A DNA stretch of 64,000 bases, taken from positions 236,213 through 300,212 of the forward strand of contig JAVGVS010000449.1 in NCBI GenBank assembly GCA_032718565.1, given 5' to 3'. Positions 42,040 through 53,287 of this stretch are shown here, piece after piece (the first letter of the stretch is position 1; each line of letters starts with the position of its first letter). A program made the translations under genes and the position numbers. The stretch comes from Distichodus sexfasciatus. Its lineage: Eukaryota; Chordata; Actinopteri; Characiformes; Distichodontidae. A model generated the notes under the pieces. It did not search any database and had not been told where the DNA came from. It was given only the letters and a program-made list of their open reading frames with translations.

Positions 42040-43195
42040 AATTTATTTTATTTTTATTTTGTTTATTTATTTATTTGTTTGTTTGTTTGTTTTTATGGTG
42101 TGTGTGTGTGTGTATATGTGTGTTGTGTTGAATGGTATGGCTGACCAGCCATATGAAAAAAAAAAGTTAAAAAAAGCTTGAAATACTTTCAAATATTTAT
42201 GTTGGCTTATCTTTTTGAAATGGAATGTAAAAAAAAAAAATCTGAGAGGAACTTGTGTATATAAAATAATAAATATATACTAATATAAATATATTAGGCA
42301 AAATACAAAGCATTCAATATATTGTTAATATAAATTGATTTCATTTTATTGTAATTACATAATTTAATTGATGATAATTATAGAATCTTGATTGCACAGA
42401 CTGGCCAGTGTAACACTAAATAAACCAAGATTTCATGGCTGGTTGCCTCTGATAGATCTTAAAAGGTCTGGATAATAACATGGTTACAGAACATTTTAGG
42501 GCTGTGAGTTATCACACATGAGGAGTCCAGAAACTTTAACCTCTTATTTAAATTCATATATGTGTGAACAGAAGACTGCTGTCATTAATATTACTGTGTT
42601 TTCAGGCAAATTATTAAACTAGTTGTGAATAATCTGATCGACCAACTTTGTCCTGCAGTGAAGTGTCGAAGGTGCAGCATTGGTGTTGGTTCTTAAGTGA
42701 TGTCTATGTAGGTTCTCCAGAACGTGAGTCTTGACAGCTTCCATCAAAGGCAACTGGACGTCTTTTAAAAAATTCTTGAAGACGTACATATTAAAGGTTT
42801 CTTCTGTTCTAATAATATAATGGAATTCCAGAGGTATTTCCTTGACCACAGATGTGTTCAAGGCCCATGAGTTCAGAACATTGACACCTCAATGTCTCAG
42901 GTAGAAGCTCTAGAACTGCTCTAGTCGCCTTTGACAACACAATTTTTGAGCATCACATTGGGCGGCGAACGTGGGCACTGTGGAGAGAAGGCACTCCAAG
43001 TGCAAAAAATCCACTCGATGCCCAAAAACACCCCCAACACTATGGTCCTGGCACTCGAGCAGCCGAGCCCAGCTGGGACTCTACCCAGGACCGCTTCTTT
43101 TTCACAGGCAAACACATCTTCACCTGCCCCCCCTCTCTAACACAACCCCCCCACCCCCTAACCCAACACACACACTCCACCCTCCCAGCTGAGCT
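42040..43195. other. Spacer, microsatellites and AT-rich DNA
   Basis: TTTA/TTTG units and a TG run at 42047-42125, then AT-rich unique sequence to about 42600. The 80-codon minus-strand frame at 42619-42861 has no recognised domain. At 43100-43190 the sequence is C-rich (CCCCCCACCCCC). Confidence 0.4.
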
Positions 43196-43460
43196 ATGCT
43201 AATCATCTTTGGGAGGGGTGGGGGGAAACGGGAGATGAGGCTCGGTTAATTCGGCCAATTAGGTCCGGGCATTGTTTGTGGCCGGCCACATTTTTGTATT
43301 CCTGTGAATGTGCAGTGGGCAAAATGTGCCCTGGGGGCGACGGTGGGGCTACGCTGGCGCTTCACCGACCCCCTGTCCAGGAAAGGGGACGCACATTATG
43401 GGGGGGAGTGAGGTGTGTAGTTAGGGAAGGGGCTGATGACTGCACTTGCAGGACTCCATA
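43196..43460. promoter_or_regulatory. Candidate conserved non-coding block
   Basis: Repeat-free: GGCCAATTAGGTCCGGGCAT, TGTGGCCGGCCACATTTTTG (TGTGGCCGGCCACA is a 14-bp palindrome at about 43277-43290) and AATGTGCAGTGGGCAAAATG. Confidence 0.35.
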
Positions 43461-43960
43461 TGGGTGTGAGGTGTATGTGTCTGTGTTCAACTTTGGCTGT
43501 GACTTTTTGCAACTAAAACCAAAAATGTTTAAAACCACAATTTCAATTTTTACACAAAAATCATCACTGCATCAATTAAATTTTTTGGGGGGGGAGTTTC
43601 TAGAAAGAATCATTTCTTTCTCATCCAACCACCCAACACTGAATATTAACATACTGAATATTAAAGTATTGTGTGTGTGTGTGTCTGTGTGTGTGTGTGT
43701 TGTATTCTGGCTGGGAGTGTGTGTGTTGTATTGAAGGGTGATGTTTGGGGATTGATGCTTGCACTTGCAGGACATGTTTGTCTAATTAGTTTTCTGATTT
43801 CTGATTTGCTCATTTATTATTATTATTATTATTATGATTGTGTGGTATTGGTATAATATATTATTAGTACAATATTTTATTATTAGTATAATTATAATAT
43901 TATTATAAATAATAATTATACTATTAGCATTAATGCTGATTTATTTTGTTTTGTTTTGTT
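43461..43960. other. Spacer with TG and TTA repeats
   Basis: TG runs at 43671-43701 and 43716-43727, TTA run at 43815-43837, and AT-rich TATTATTAGTA repeats to 43930. No gene. Confidence 0.6.
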
Positions 43961-44172
43961 TGTGGGGTTTTTTCTTAGCATGCAAAAGCGTTGTGGAGAA
44001 AAAAACTGTAAGACCTACAACTTGGGAAATTTGGCAGGTAGGTCCGGTTACCCTTTTTCTCAATCAAAAAAAATTGCCAACATAAACTATTTTGCATTTT
44101 TCCAAAAAAAAATTGCATTTTTGCTAATAACTTTTGAACCGTAGCTCCGATTCTTAAAAATCTTATACCATC

Positions 44173-44236
<64 letters not shown>
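43961..44236 (+). repeat. Dispersed repeat ending in (ATT)n
   Basis: Sequence from AGCATGCAAAAGCG through TTTTGAACCGTAGCTCCGAT runs directly into about 21 ATT units at 44172-44236, the layout of a retroposed element with a simple tail. Family not recognised. Confidence 0.45.
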
Positions 44237-44860
44237 CTATTGTCTTGTCTGATATTATCCTTTATTTCATTTTGTTTTGCTTAGTTCCATTCTTTAAAAA
44301 TTCTACTTGTTCAACCAGTTGAACTCCCCTGAATCATAAAGATGGTGTTTTTCTGGCTGCCGCATAAACATTCTAAAGAACATCACCGTAGTAGCTATAT
44401 CTGCCCGATCTGCAATCCATGCCCAATCTGTGTGCAATGTGAAGTAAAGTAGAAAAATTGTTTGGATGCATCGGAATATCGTATCAAATCAAAATGTTGA
44501 CCTGATAATCGTAATCGAATCGAAACGTGAGACCAGTGAAGGTTCACACCTCTAATAAATGTGTTATATTTTGGGTTTGATTGAAAATGATTTCCAAACC
44601 TTGTTTTTATTTTTCCACAAAATTGCAGCTGCACCATCTTGTCGTTTATGGTGTAATCTCTTCAAATTATCATTTTGTTCTCACTGAGAAATATTTTATA
44701 TTGGGAATACAATGTGTGTGTGTTCTATTTTGAGTGTGATTGTGTGTGTGATTTTGGGAGTGGGGGTTGACGGCCGCACTTGCAGGAACGACTACATATG
44801 TTTGTGGGAAGTGTGTGTGTGTACTATTTTGGGTGTGATTGTGTGTATTACGCCCCCCTC
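44237..44860. other. Spacer with a degraded ATCG-rich repeat
   Basis: 44455-44550 has ATCGTATCAAATCAAAATG, ATCGTAATCGAATCGAAACG and GTTCACACCTCTAAT, matching (minus strand) a common fish repeat that starts AGAGGTGTGAACC. TG-rich runs lie at 44713-44750 and 44812-44845. Confidence 0.45.
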
Positions 44861-45362
44861 GTTCTCTCTCCTCCTCCTCTTTTCGGGCAGTAGGGGCGAG
44901 TTAGGCGAGGGTCTTGGTGGCAGATGGGCAGGAGTATCAGGGATTGGCTAATCCCAAATCTGCCGTCTCCTCGCCGCGCCGTAACCGAGGGAGACGGGCG
45001 AGCCAGCTGTCAGCGAGGAGCCTTTCATGCTCGCCTGCACACAACAGCTGCATCAGGCCTGCCTGCTTGCTCCTAAATTATTAAACATCTTTTTAGTTTG
45101 TTCCAGATGCAGTTCCCAACGTGCTTATGGGAGCCTTTGTGCATTTTACATACCATTCCCTCTTTTTCCTCCCCCCTCCTCAATGCCACCCCACCCCACC
45201 TCGCTCGTTCCTCCTCTCATCAAAATGCTGTTTGTAAAAGTCATTATCCCATCTGTGCCCCAGTTTGGACAAAACAGCCCAAGACAAATCCGAGCGCGTC
45301 GCTCCTTTCCGGGACAATTTGGGAGACGGCGGTGACGATGATGGTGAGGGCGATGCTACCGG
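44861..45362. promoter_or_regulatory. Candidate conserved non-coding block
   Basis: Repeat-free and CpG-retaining (CTCGCCGCGCCGTAACCG near 44971), CCTAAATTATTAAACATC, ATGCAGTTCCCAACGTGC. Open frames at 45027-45400 are unassigned. Confidence 0.35.
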
Positions 45363-46460
45363 TGAGGGCTGGGCGATACCACCTGAAATCGATATCATGA
45401 TTAATTTCATATTTTATCTTCATCATGATTAATTGACACTTACGATGTTTTGAGCTTGTTTTTGTAGGCTTATCTATTAAAGCTAGGATTTTTTTTTAAA
45501 TCTAAGAGCACATATGTTTAAGGGCCTGTGTCCACCAAATGCGTTTTTTTTAGGACGCCTATTTTTAATACATATCCTATGACCTTCAGTGAAAAAAAAA
45601 CACCGGTGGAGACATTTTTAATGCAGCACTCAGAACACGTCAAGTTGAAATCCGTTCAACTATTAGAACAGTGCTGAGCTCGTCAATGTCACGTCTCTCT
45701 TGCTAGCCAATCAAAATAGAGGAAGGGGCAGGACATACAGAGTCAAGAACTCACTACAAATGGTGGTGTATCTGGAGCAGCTGGAGCAGCTTGTTTTGGC
45801 TTTATTTACACAGTTTGAATAAAAACTACAATGATGTGATCAAACCCCTAATCAGTGCTACTCTCCCAGCTGTTTTGCTGCACGGTTTATCTCATGCACC
45901 CAATCTCTACGTCTCCAACGAGTATCTAGTTCAAACACTGCCGCTAACGCCAAGATGAGACTTCTCTCCATTGTAAAGACAATCTCTTTTATGTTGGCTA
46001 AACTACACATTTCAAACAACACGTTACAATGTTTACATGAAATAGGAACGAATGTGGACGTGCACGATGACAACAACTGCTGAGAGAAGCATGAGAAAGC
46101 ATGGAGGTTTTTGACGTGTTTGGTGGACACAGGACACAGTGGTGAAGACACTATAAGGGAACTATTAAAAGAAATTACAACAATTTTAAAAGATAAAAGA
46201 AAGTTAATTAAAATTTAAAATCAGAAACTCTAATTAATGCAATATTGCCCTCACGCATAGTCACAGACAGTCTCTTGACTCCCTTGACAAAATGTGCAGT
46301 AGTATGTTGTTAAAGGCACGGGACATGAACACACACTGGAGAATTTTTAAAAATATATTAAAAAAATAACAATTTCAGAAATAGTCAAAATATTCATCAT
46401 GAGCCAGATTCAAGTTCCGAACGTTGGTTTTAATACTTTTTGTTTAATCAGACAGCCCTG
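45363..46460 (+). mobile_element. GGGCTGGGCGATA repeat interrupted by Harbinger-like element
   Basis: The left part 45363-45521 begins GAGGGCTGGGCGATACCACC with ATCATGATTAATTTC. The right part 46134-46460 has TGCAATATTGCCCTCACGC, TCTCTTGACTCCCTTGAC, ATATTCATCATGAGCCAGAT and ends in CAGACAGCCCTG, the inverted end. This is the order of a common fish non-autonomous repeat, with a 612-bp insert in its middle. Confidence 0.65.
45522..46133 (-). mobile_element. Harbinger-like element with transposase remnant
   Basis: Ends GGGCCTGTGTCCACCAAA and TTTGGTGGACACAGG. The minus strand holds an open frame (46151 down to 45858) containing CKHCNVLFEMCSLANIKE, ALAAVFELDTRWRRRDWVHE and INRAAKQLGE. The RRRDWVHEIN stretch resembles the N-terminal WVH.(I/L)N segment of PIF/Harbinger (HARBI1-like) transposases. 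The catalytic domain is missing. The same protein part is encoded at 48531-48842. Confidence 0.6.
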
Positions 46461-46811
46461 TTCACTGCTACTGCTGGTTTGGAGAAGAAAGACCCCCACC
46501 TGTATGTGGCACGACCAACACCACCACCACCTCCACCCTGCCTCGGGGCGCCCGGTGCAAGCGGCTAATGGGGAGTTTTGCAAGTAAGATTGTGTCCTTT
46601 AGGAAAGGTGGGGGGTCCGGTGGGTGCGGGGGAGGGGTGTTCGGACGCGTGGACGCTCATGATCGCCACCGACTCCCAAATCGTTGAAGGGTTTAAATGA
46701 TCTGCTACTGCTGGGAGGACTTCACCCACCGCCCCAACACCCACTCCCCTCCACACCTGCAGTGAACGCCCATTATTCTCAAGAAAAGATGTGTGTGGTG
46801 AATATTCAGTA
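46461..46811. other. Unique spacer
   Basis: GC-moderate, with CACCACCACCACC at 46522-46533 and G-rich GGGTGCGGGGGAGGGG near 46622. No exon assigned. Confidence 0.35.
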
Positions 46812-46920
46812 TATATGTGTGTGTGTGTGTGTGTGTGTGCATTTTGTGTGTGTGTGTGTGTGTGTGCATTTTGTGTGTGTGTGTGTGCATTTTGTGTGTG
46901 GGTGTGTGTGTCTGTGTGTG
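46812..46920. repeat. TG minisatellite with CATTTTGTG spacer
   Basis: TG runs broken three times by CATTTTGTG, giving unequal higher-order units. The 80-codon frame (VCVCVHFVC) is a translation of the repeat. Confidence 0.9.
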
Positions 46921-46967
46921 TTCTGATTTCATTTTTGCAACTCATTATTATGGCGTACTAATGGTGT

Positions 46968-47082
46968 GAGGCAGTTGGTACCGTAATAGTTAGGGAGTTG
47001 TCCCTGTGATTGGAAGGTTGCCGGGTCAAGTTCCAGGCTGGTAAAGGTACCAGAGGTACTCATGAGCAATGTACCGTCCCCA
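46968..47082 (+). mobile_element. SINE-B head fragment
   Basis: GAGGCAGTTGGTACCGTAAT, B box GGGTCAAGTTCC, and CATGAGCAATGTACCGTCCCC; the central part and tail are absent. Confidence 0.8.
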
Positions 47083-47196
47083 TTTGCTCATCACAGGTGA
47101 ACAAACCATCCATCAATAGTAAATACTGGAATGTAAATACTGTGTGTGTTTGAGTGAGAGTGTGTGGGGGTTTTAGGAAGTTACATCTTGACGAAT

Positions 47197-47330
47197 CTGA
47201 CTACTGCCGGACGTCCTGAACACAACACCATGAAGCATGCATGAAGATCTTCCACACACACACTAGAATAAGCCTAAAAACAAAGGTAGAAAAACACCCC
47301 AAATGCTCTCAGGTTAAGGGATGTTACATG
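47197..47330 (+). repeat. Dispersed repeat, copy 1 of 2
   Basis: GGACGTCCTGAACACAACA, ATGAAGCATG, then AGAATAAGCCTAAAAACAAA and GGTAGA(A/G)AAACAC. The same order recurs at 53008-53140, same strand, about 5.8 kb away. Confidence 0.7.
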
Positions 47331-48354
47331 AAGACACTGAAGCAACCGCTGTCACACCTCCAGGCAGATCGACGCAACAGACACAATGAGGAAACTATTT
47401 AAAATAATTTTATTTATGCAAATAAAAATAGGAAGTTCTTTCAGTTTTTTATAAAATATATAGAATATGTCAAATCCTTATATCATCGCATATCAATTGC
47501 TGAGTCCGAAATTGTATCGCATCAAAATCGTATCATATCAAACATTGTGATATCGGTAGAAATCGAATCGTTGTACATGTAATATAATTTTGCATCATTA
47601 CAGAAACCTGTGATTTAAACACTAATAAATATTCAAGATATGTGTATTTCGAGGCACAACCAAAACTATTCTTTACTTCTGCAATTCAATTCAAAGATCA
47701 GTAATATTTTTTAAATGGCTTTCTTTAAATGTCCACTGCAGCAAGCATCATTTACAGTATAATTTCTTGTCGTTTCCCTTTCCTCGCAAGTACACCAAAA
47801 TGACTGTAGACCGCTGGTAAATACTGAATGTCATTATATTCAATTAGTGTTTGTTTTGAGGGAAAACCAAATCTTCCCAAAATCTTCCCAAATCAAATCA
47901 CACTTCAAAAGTAAGTAATATAAAAGAAGAAAGCATTTGCAAAACAGCTTTATTTATTTTTGCACATTTAAAATGTCTGCGGCCCCATCACCATGTTTAC
48001 AGTACAGTTCCTTCAAAGTGTCATTTCTCACCTCACACGTCCACCAAAATATTACAGCAAAGCGTCCAACACTGGGGAAGGAGAAAGAGCCTCAGAGGAG
48101 ACGAACAGGAAATCAGATGAAAAATGAAAAGAAGGGAAGGCGTTGGTTCTCTGAGTGATTTGGCACGAGTCGGCTGCAGCAGCACTGCTGGCACACACTT
48201 AATAAGCGTGGTTCGGGCCTGGGGAGGAAAGCGTGACTGATTTCAGCAGAAGTCCCACTTCGCCTCGGCCCTCCAGATGAGTTCTCCAGCGCAGACCGAA
48301 CACCAGAGACCGGCGCTGGAGCTCCACACCTGTTGTGTTTTCAGCTGCCGTGGA
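47331..48354. other. Spacer with ATCG-rich repeat and a weak local duplication
   Basis: 47480-47570 is rich in ATATC/ATCGTATC/ATCGAATCG words of a common fish repeat. 47720-47830 and 47960-48070 share AATGTC...CATCA...TTTACAGTA...TT and ACACCAAAAT/CACCAAAATAT, probably a diverged duplication. Moderate-GC unique DNA lies at 48150-48350. Confidence 0.4.
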
Positions 48355-48511
48355 AAAAAGAGAAAAAAATGAAAATAAAGGTGGGAATGCAGGAACGACG
48401 TGGTTGGCTGGCTGAGAGATTACACCAACACAACATCGTAGGGTGTTGTTTCTCCTTTGTAAAATGTCGGGAGCTTCAAGTTTTCCTACGAGAGAGGAGA
48501 GTTGGGATTTA

Positions 48512-48882
48512 GGGCCTGTGTCCACCAAATGTGTTTTTTGCACTGATAGCGGTCAAAACTTCACTTCCAGGGCGTTTTCTTGTGCTTCTCGCAGCGCTTG
48601 TTGTTGCTAAATTACGGAAAGCATCATCGGGCACTTCCACGTTGGTTCCTATTTCATGTAAACATTGTAACGTGTTGTTTGAGATGTGTAGTTTAGCAGA
48701 CATAAAAGAGATTATCTTTACAGTGGAGAGAAATGGCATCTTGGCGTTAGCGGCAGTGTCTGAACTAGATACTCACGTGTGTTGGAGACGTAGAGATTGG
48801 GTGCATGAGATAAACCGTGCAGGAAAACAGCTGGGAGAGTAGCACCGATTAGGGGTTTGATCACATCATTGTAGTTTTTACA
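48512..48882 (+). mobile_element. Harbinger-like element, right part missing
   Basis: Begins GGGCCTGTGTCCACCAAA after TTA at 48509-48511. The plus frame 48531-48842 encodes the same remnant as 45522-46133 (CKHCNVLFEMCSLADIKE; RRRDWVHEINRAGKQLGE) and ends in TAG where HARBI1-type proteins would continue. Sequence similarity to the sister copy stops after TTGTAGTTTTTA near 48882, so the right end is lost. Confidence 0.65.
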
Positions 48883-49621
48883 TTGTCATGTAAATATCTG
48901 GTTGAGCTCAGAAATAAAATGGAAAAATCGTATCATAGCAGACTTGGTGATTATCCATGTAACATCGAGCCATTGCCCGTGGAATTGATATAATATTGAA
49001 TCATTCAGAAACTCCTGATTTACGGCCCTAATGGCAGGGTGTTGTTTCAGTTCTGTAAAACATCGGAGTGTAAAGATATCCTGGGAGCTTCAAGTTTTCC
49101 TGCGAGAGAGGAGATTTGGGATTTAATGTAGACGAGTGGCTTAGAGCATCGCTCCTCCACATTAGTCCTGCAGGACCGCCACTTCTTTATTTTTGCACTA
49201 AAGCCACTAAGGAACGCTCACTAAGGGACAGCGCTAATATTTGGGTTAAGTGCTTACTGCTCGCAGCACAGGCCCTCGTCCTGGTCATTAGTGAGACCAT
49301 CAGAGGCATTGTGTGCTCATTTCTGTTCCAGAGATCACTGTTGGCCATTTTTAACCACTTTCACAAGAAGTTGCTTTGGTTAAGTTGCCTGGTTTCAAAA
49401 AGGAACGGAAAGACTTACAGCATTACAGTAAAGTAGGGACGCTAAATAATCTGTTAAAGTTACCAGACTAATCTCATGCCGTGTTCCATGCTTTTGATGG
49501 AGCCACGTAAGTGTGAAGTCAGAACTCGAAATGACATCATTTACAAAAAGAAAATGAGATGGAAAGGTGGGAATATAACCACAGTGTGGCCGACTGGCTG
49601 CAAGATTATGCAAAAATGGAA

Positions 49622-49754
49622 TGGCAGTGCTAGGGGATGGTACCTAGCTCATGAGTACTTCAGTATCGGTCCGGAACTTAAACTGGCAACCCTTAAATCA
49701 CAAGACCAAAATGAGTCCAGCTCAGCTCAAAACCTAATCGTTGCACTACCAACT
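49622..49754 (-). mobile_element. SINE-B head fragment
   Basis: On the minus strand: GAGTTGGTAGTGCAACGATT head, diverged B box, GAGCTAGGTACC; the anticodon region is expanded by about 25 bases. Confidence 0.65.
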
Positions 49755-49970
49755 CATTATAGTTCCTGGGAGTTTAATGATATTTTAGTTGCTATTTGGG
49801 ATTTGATTTGATGAGAATGTGTTAATTCAGCATATGATGTTGTCTCATATCCATAACTGATTTAAACTGAAATCATATCGTAGCAGATTTGTGATAATGG
49901 AAAATGTTGAATCTTTTATTAAATCTGTAAAATGTTGTATCGTGATAAAACTTATGTCAACACCTCTAAT

Positions 49971-50194
49971 GTAGTGTAACAATTTAAGGGGTTCTTCCCG
50001 TGATCGGAAGGTTGCTGGTTCGAATCCCGGACCGGTAAATGTACCACTGAGGTACTCATGAGCAAGGTACTGTCCCCAAGCACTGATCCACGTCAGCTGC
50101 CCACTGCTCCTTCACTGATGGGTCAAATGTAGAGGTCAAATTTTTTTGTGGTGCACTGTGTGCTGTGCTTACCCTGACAAATAATCACTCACTT
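49971..50194 (+). mobile_element. SINE-B, nearly full length
   Basis: A-box region diverged (GTGTAACAATTTAAGGGG), B box GGTTCGAATCCC perfect, GAGCAAGGTACTGTCCCC, CTGCCCACTGCTCC, GATGGGTCAAATG and AATAATCACTCACTTA tail. Confidence 0.85.
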
Positions 50195-50689
50195 AATGAC
50201 AGGGTGTAGTTTTTATTCTCTTAAATGTTGGAGTTTAAACATTTCCTTCCAGCTTCACGTTTTCCTACGAGAGACGAGAGTTGGGATTTAATGCAGAGTG
50301 GCTTGGAGCGACGCTCCTCCACTTTAGTCCTGCAGGACAGGGACCCAAGCGGTTTCTTTTTGGTGCTAACGCGACCTCTAATTGCGTAGCCGGCGCCGGA
50401 TTAGTCTGGACGTGGTGCTGGACGGCGATGCGGTAGGACGATGCTGCAGGACTGGCTGTGAGGAATGCTCACTAAGGGATGGCGCTAATATTGGGGCTAA
50501 GTGCTCTGTGCCTTCGCTCGTCCTGGTCATTAGTGAGACTGGCAGACAATTCTTTTGTCATTTTTGTTCCAGAAAGCACTGTTGTGGTTGTGGTTTAACT
50601 CCCTCATAAATTTAGGATTCTTTAGAATAGAATGGAAAGTTACTGTCATTGTAAGACATAGAATCGTCATTATAAATAATTGCATTGCT

Positions 50690-50918
50690 AATTGTTATCA
50701 GTTATCAATGTTATCAATTATTCTGGCCGCTGCTCCTTCTACACTTTTGTGGTGGAAACTTCGTACCAGCTCTAAAACGTGTGGTCTATAGTGGTGTGGG
50801 GTGCTTGTATACACCTTTTATGACACGTGCCCTCATTCACAAGTTCTATGCATTTTTTTCATCAGTTTTTTCCCCATAGACTAACATGGAGTTCAAATTT
50901 TGACGTTTTACTGCACAG
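50690..50918 (-). repeat. Repeat U copy
   Basis: On the minus strand: CTCCATGTTAGTCTATGGGG, GTGAATGAGGGCACGTG, CACTATAGACCACACGTTTT, AGAGCTGGTACGAAGTTTCC and GGAGCAGCGGCCAGAATAAT. Matches 62285-62490 over its length. Confidence 0.75.
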
Positions 50919-51059
50919 CTGCCGTTCATCACAAAACCACTTAATTCTATGTCCACATCTTCAAGGAAAACTAACAACACTCTTGAATATACTTCTTTTC
51001 GTAGCAACAGCTCTACGCAGGAAAGCAGTAAGCCTAAATAATTAGCTAACGAGGTTGTG

Positions 51060-51550
51060 TGAAAAATTGTCAGTATCTGACCTCGCAGCCCCTGTTTACT
51101 GCAGTTTGATTTATGAGGTGAACCAGCAGGAAGGTTTTGGAGTTGACGGAGCAGAGATGCGTTGACCTTTTCCCTTCCTCACCCAATAAATCCACCTCCT
51201 CAAGTTCTGCCCGTTTCCCGCACCGCAGGCCGGCCGGGTCTCAGAGTTGCGGTTCGTTGCATATTTATTAGGACACCATCGGCCGGCTTGGTCCCCTCCC
51301 CGGCTCGGGCTGCACTCGGGGCAGAACTCCACTGCCTTTTAATTGTCTTTTCGCTCTCGGCTGAATTGGACTGGGCAGGTCCGTCGATAGCGAGATCAAT
51401 TGAAAATGAAACAAATTGTTTCACTCGATTGGAAAGATGCAAAGCGTCGTCTCGGAGCAGCTAATTAATAATATAGTTTCTGACCCACGTCGGCTGCAGC
51501 TCGCTAATGGAGAGCTTAGAAGAGGTCTTTAAACTAAAATTAATGAAAGT
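51060..51550. promoter_or_regulatory. Candidate conserved non-coding cluster
   Basis: Repeat-free with CpGs: CCAATAAATCCACC, GCATATTTATTAGGACACC, CGATTGGAAAGATGCAAAGC and TAATTA at 51472-51477. The 100-codon frame 51162-51464 has no known domain. Confidence 0.4.
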
Positions 51551-51665
51551 GTTGGGGAGAAACTAACTAAATTTACTGACTACTTTCAGTTCTGTAGCTT
51601 ATTAGTAGTGGAACTACTTTTAAATGTTGTAGTTTTTCAATATGTTCAGATAAGAAAATGCTTTT
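51551..51665 (+). repeat. AGTGTTGGGGAGAAACT repeat fragment
   Basis: Starts AAAGTGTTGGGGAGAAACTA and continues with TGTAGCTTATTAGTAGTGG, related to 29346-29640. Confidence 0.5.
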
Positions 51666-51790
51666 GGGGCAGCTTTTTGGCCGTGCCCAGGGAAATGGCT
51701 CATGAGTAACACAGTGATACCTTTACTGGTCCGGGACCTGAACGGCGAGTACACAAGGTCAACTCCATAACCGTTACACTACCAAGTGGC
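51666..51790 (-). mobile_element. SINE-B head fragment
   Basis: On the minus strand: GCCACTTGGTAGTGTAACGG, GGTTATGGAG, diverged B box, CATGAGCC; the tail is missing beyond CTGCCCC. Confidence 0.7.
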
Positions 51791-53007
51791 ACCATTTGGA
51801 TGAATGTGTGTGTAAATAGAGAGACTCAATCTGTTTTACAGTTTCCAGAAAAGTAGATTTAAAGCACAATTAAGTACATGTTAAAGAATATCTATGAAAT
51901 ATGTGTTATGTATTACATTTAGAGTATACTATATAGTATATTTGTAGTATTTCTTAGAGTATATTAATATCAAGTGCTTCTAAGTGTACTATTTCAATAC
52001 TTCTTGGCAGTAAATAAAAATTTAATAAGACTTTTATGCTGAAGTGTAGTAAACTCTGAATACCTTCTGTAAACTAGTAAACTAGTTCACTTCTTATCAT
52101 TCATGTCTTTTTTTAACTCACACACACATTTTGTGTTGTTTATTTTTTGTTTCTTTAACTTACAGAAACCACACACATATCGTCAGAATCACAAGACTTT
52201 GAACCTAGAGACTGTATTGATTCCTCGTTAGGTGCAAGTATTTGTGAGTAATTCTGTGCCCAAAAGCAGAATTGTGTAAAAACCCATACATGACATCATT
52301 CGCAATGTAAAAACACGCTCGTTGTGTGAGTGCTTGTGACTCTCATGCAGTAACATTCACTAAAACAATTCAGTTCAGTCAAAATCTCCCTTTTATTACA
52401 GACAAAACATATTTTAGCTGATAAATAACAGCAGCAACCAGCGTTATACTCATAATACTGCCATTTATCGATATTTTCAGTATTTATTCTGAATGTGTGT
52501 CCATCGCATTGTTGTAACGCTGCCCAAGTCGGCCACATGGGATTATGGGAAATGTAGTTCTCTTCCAGAAAGGCCAAAAGCAGCAGATTTTATAGGTCAA
52601 AATCACTCAAAATTACCCAAAACTTCAGTATTTTCAGTTGATCAGATTTTTTTTTTCATTTTATAATGTTAGAGAGGAATCAATAGAAAACAAATTGATA
52701 TAGAAAAATGCATGATTTGTTGTCAAATAATTTTATTCTGTATCTGGATATCAAATGGATAAAGAAGTGTTTTCATCTGCACTAACCTTATTTTTCTTCA
52801 CAGCACTAATCCATAGAATGTCTCTGCATAACAACAACTCTGCAAGTCAATAAAACACACAGTGTTCTTACTATTTCTAGTAGTTATATCTACAGTTTCA
52901 GTACTTTTATACTACATGAAGCTAAACAAGTAAACATTTTTACAGTTTTCATCAGAAATGTGCTGATTTCAAGACAGTGTCAGCATTTACACATCAAACT
53001 ATGACAA
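51791..53007. other. AT-rich spacer with AGTATACT-like words
   Basis: 51840-52090 contains GAGTATACTATATAGTATA, AAGTGTACTATTTCA and AAACTAGTAAACTAGTTCAC, reminiscent of the foldback element at 56707 but too diverged to bound. The rest is unique AT-rich sequence without exons. Confidence 0.35.
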
Positions 53008-53140
53008 ATCTCAGTAGTGCAGGACGTCCTGAACACAACAACATGAAGCATGTGGAGAACTTCTACACACACAATAGAATAAGCCTAAAAACAAAGGTAG
53101 AGAAACACACACCAGATTCTCTTAGGGCGGCAAGGGTTAC
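53008..53140 (+). repeat. Dispersed repeat, copy 2 of 2
   Basis: AGTGCAGGACGTCCTGAACA, CATGAAGCATG, AGAATAAGCCTAAAAACAAA, GGTAGAGAAACAC; pairs with 47197-47330. Confidence 0.7.
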
Positions 53141-53287
53141 ACTTTAATTACAGCACTGATAAACAAACACATGCTTCCTTTGCTTCTTAAACACAATCAT
53201 TCGTTTATTAGTTACAGAAGCAGAGCGACTTAAGGACCTTGCTATGAGGCCTAATGCCTGCGCTTCATATGCTAAGGCCTAATTTTT

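Larger units (their letters stand above)
48355..50660 (+). repeat. Locally triplicated segment
   Basis: Three related stretches share order. (1) 48366-48511: AAAGGTGGGAAT, GGCTGGCTG, GGGTGTTGTTTC, CTTCAAGTTTTCCTACGAGA, GAGTTGGGATTTA. (2) 49031-49430: GGGTGTTGTTTC, CTTCAAGTTTTCCTGCGAGA, CGCTCCTCCAC, TTAGTCCTGCAGGAC, CGCTCACTAAGGGA, GCGCTAATATT, GTCCTGGTCATTAGTGAGAC. (3) about 49545-50660: AAAGGTGGGAAT, GACTGGCTG, GGGTGTAG, TTTTCCTACGAGA, then the same series to GTCCTGGTCATTAGTGAGAC. SINEs and a Harbinger-like element inserted later. Confidence 0.8.
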
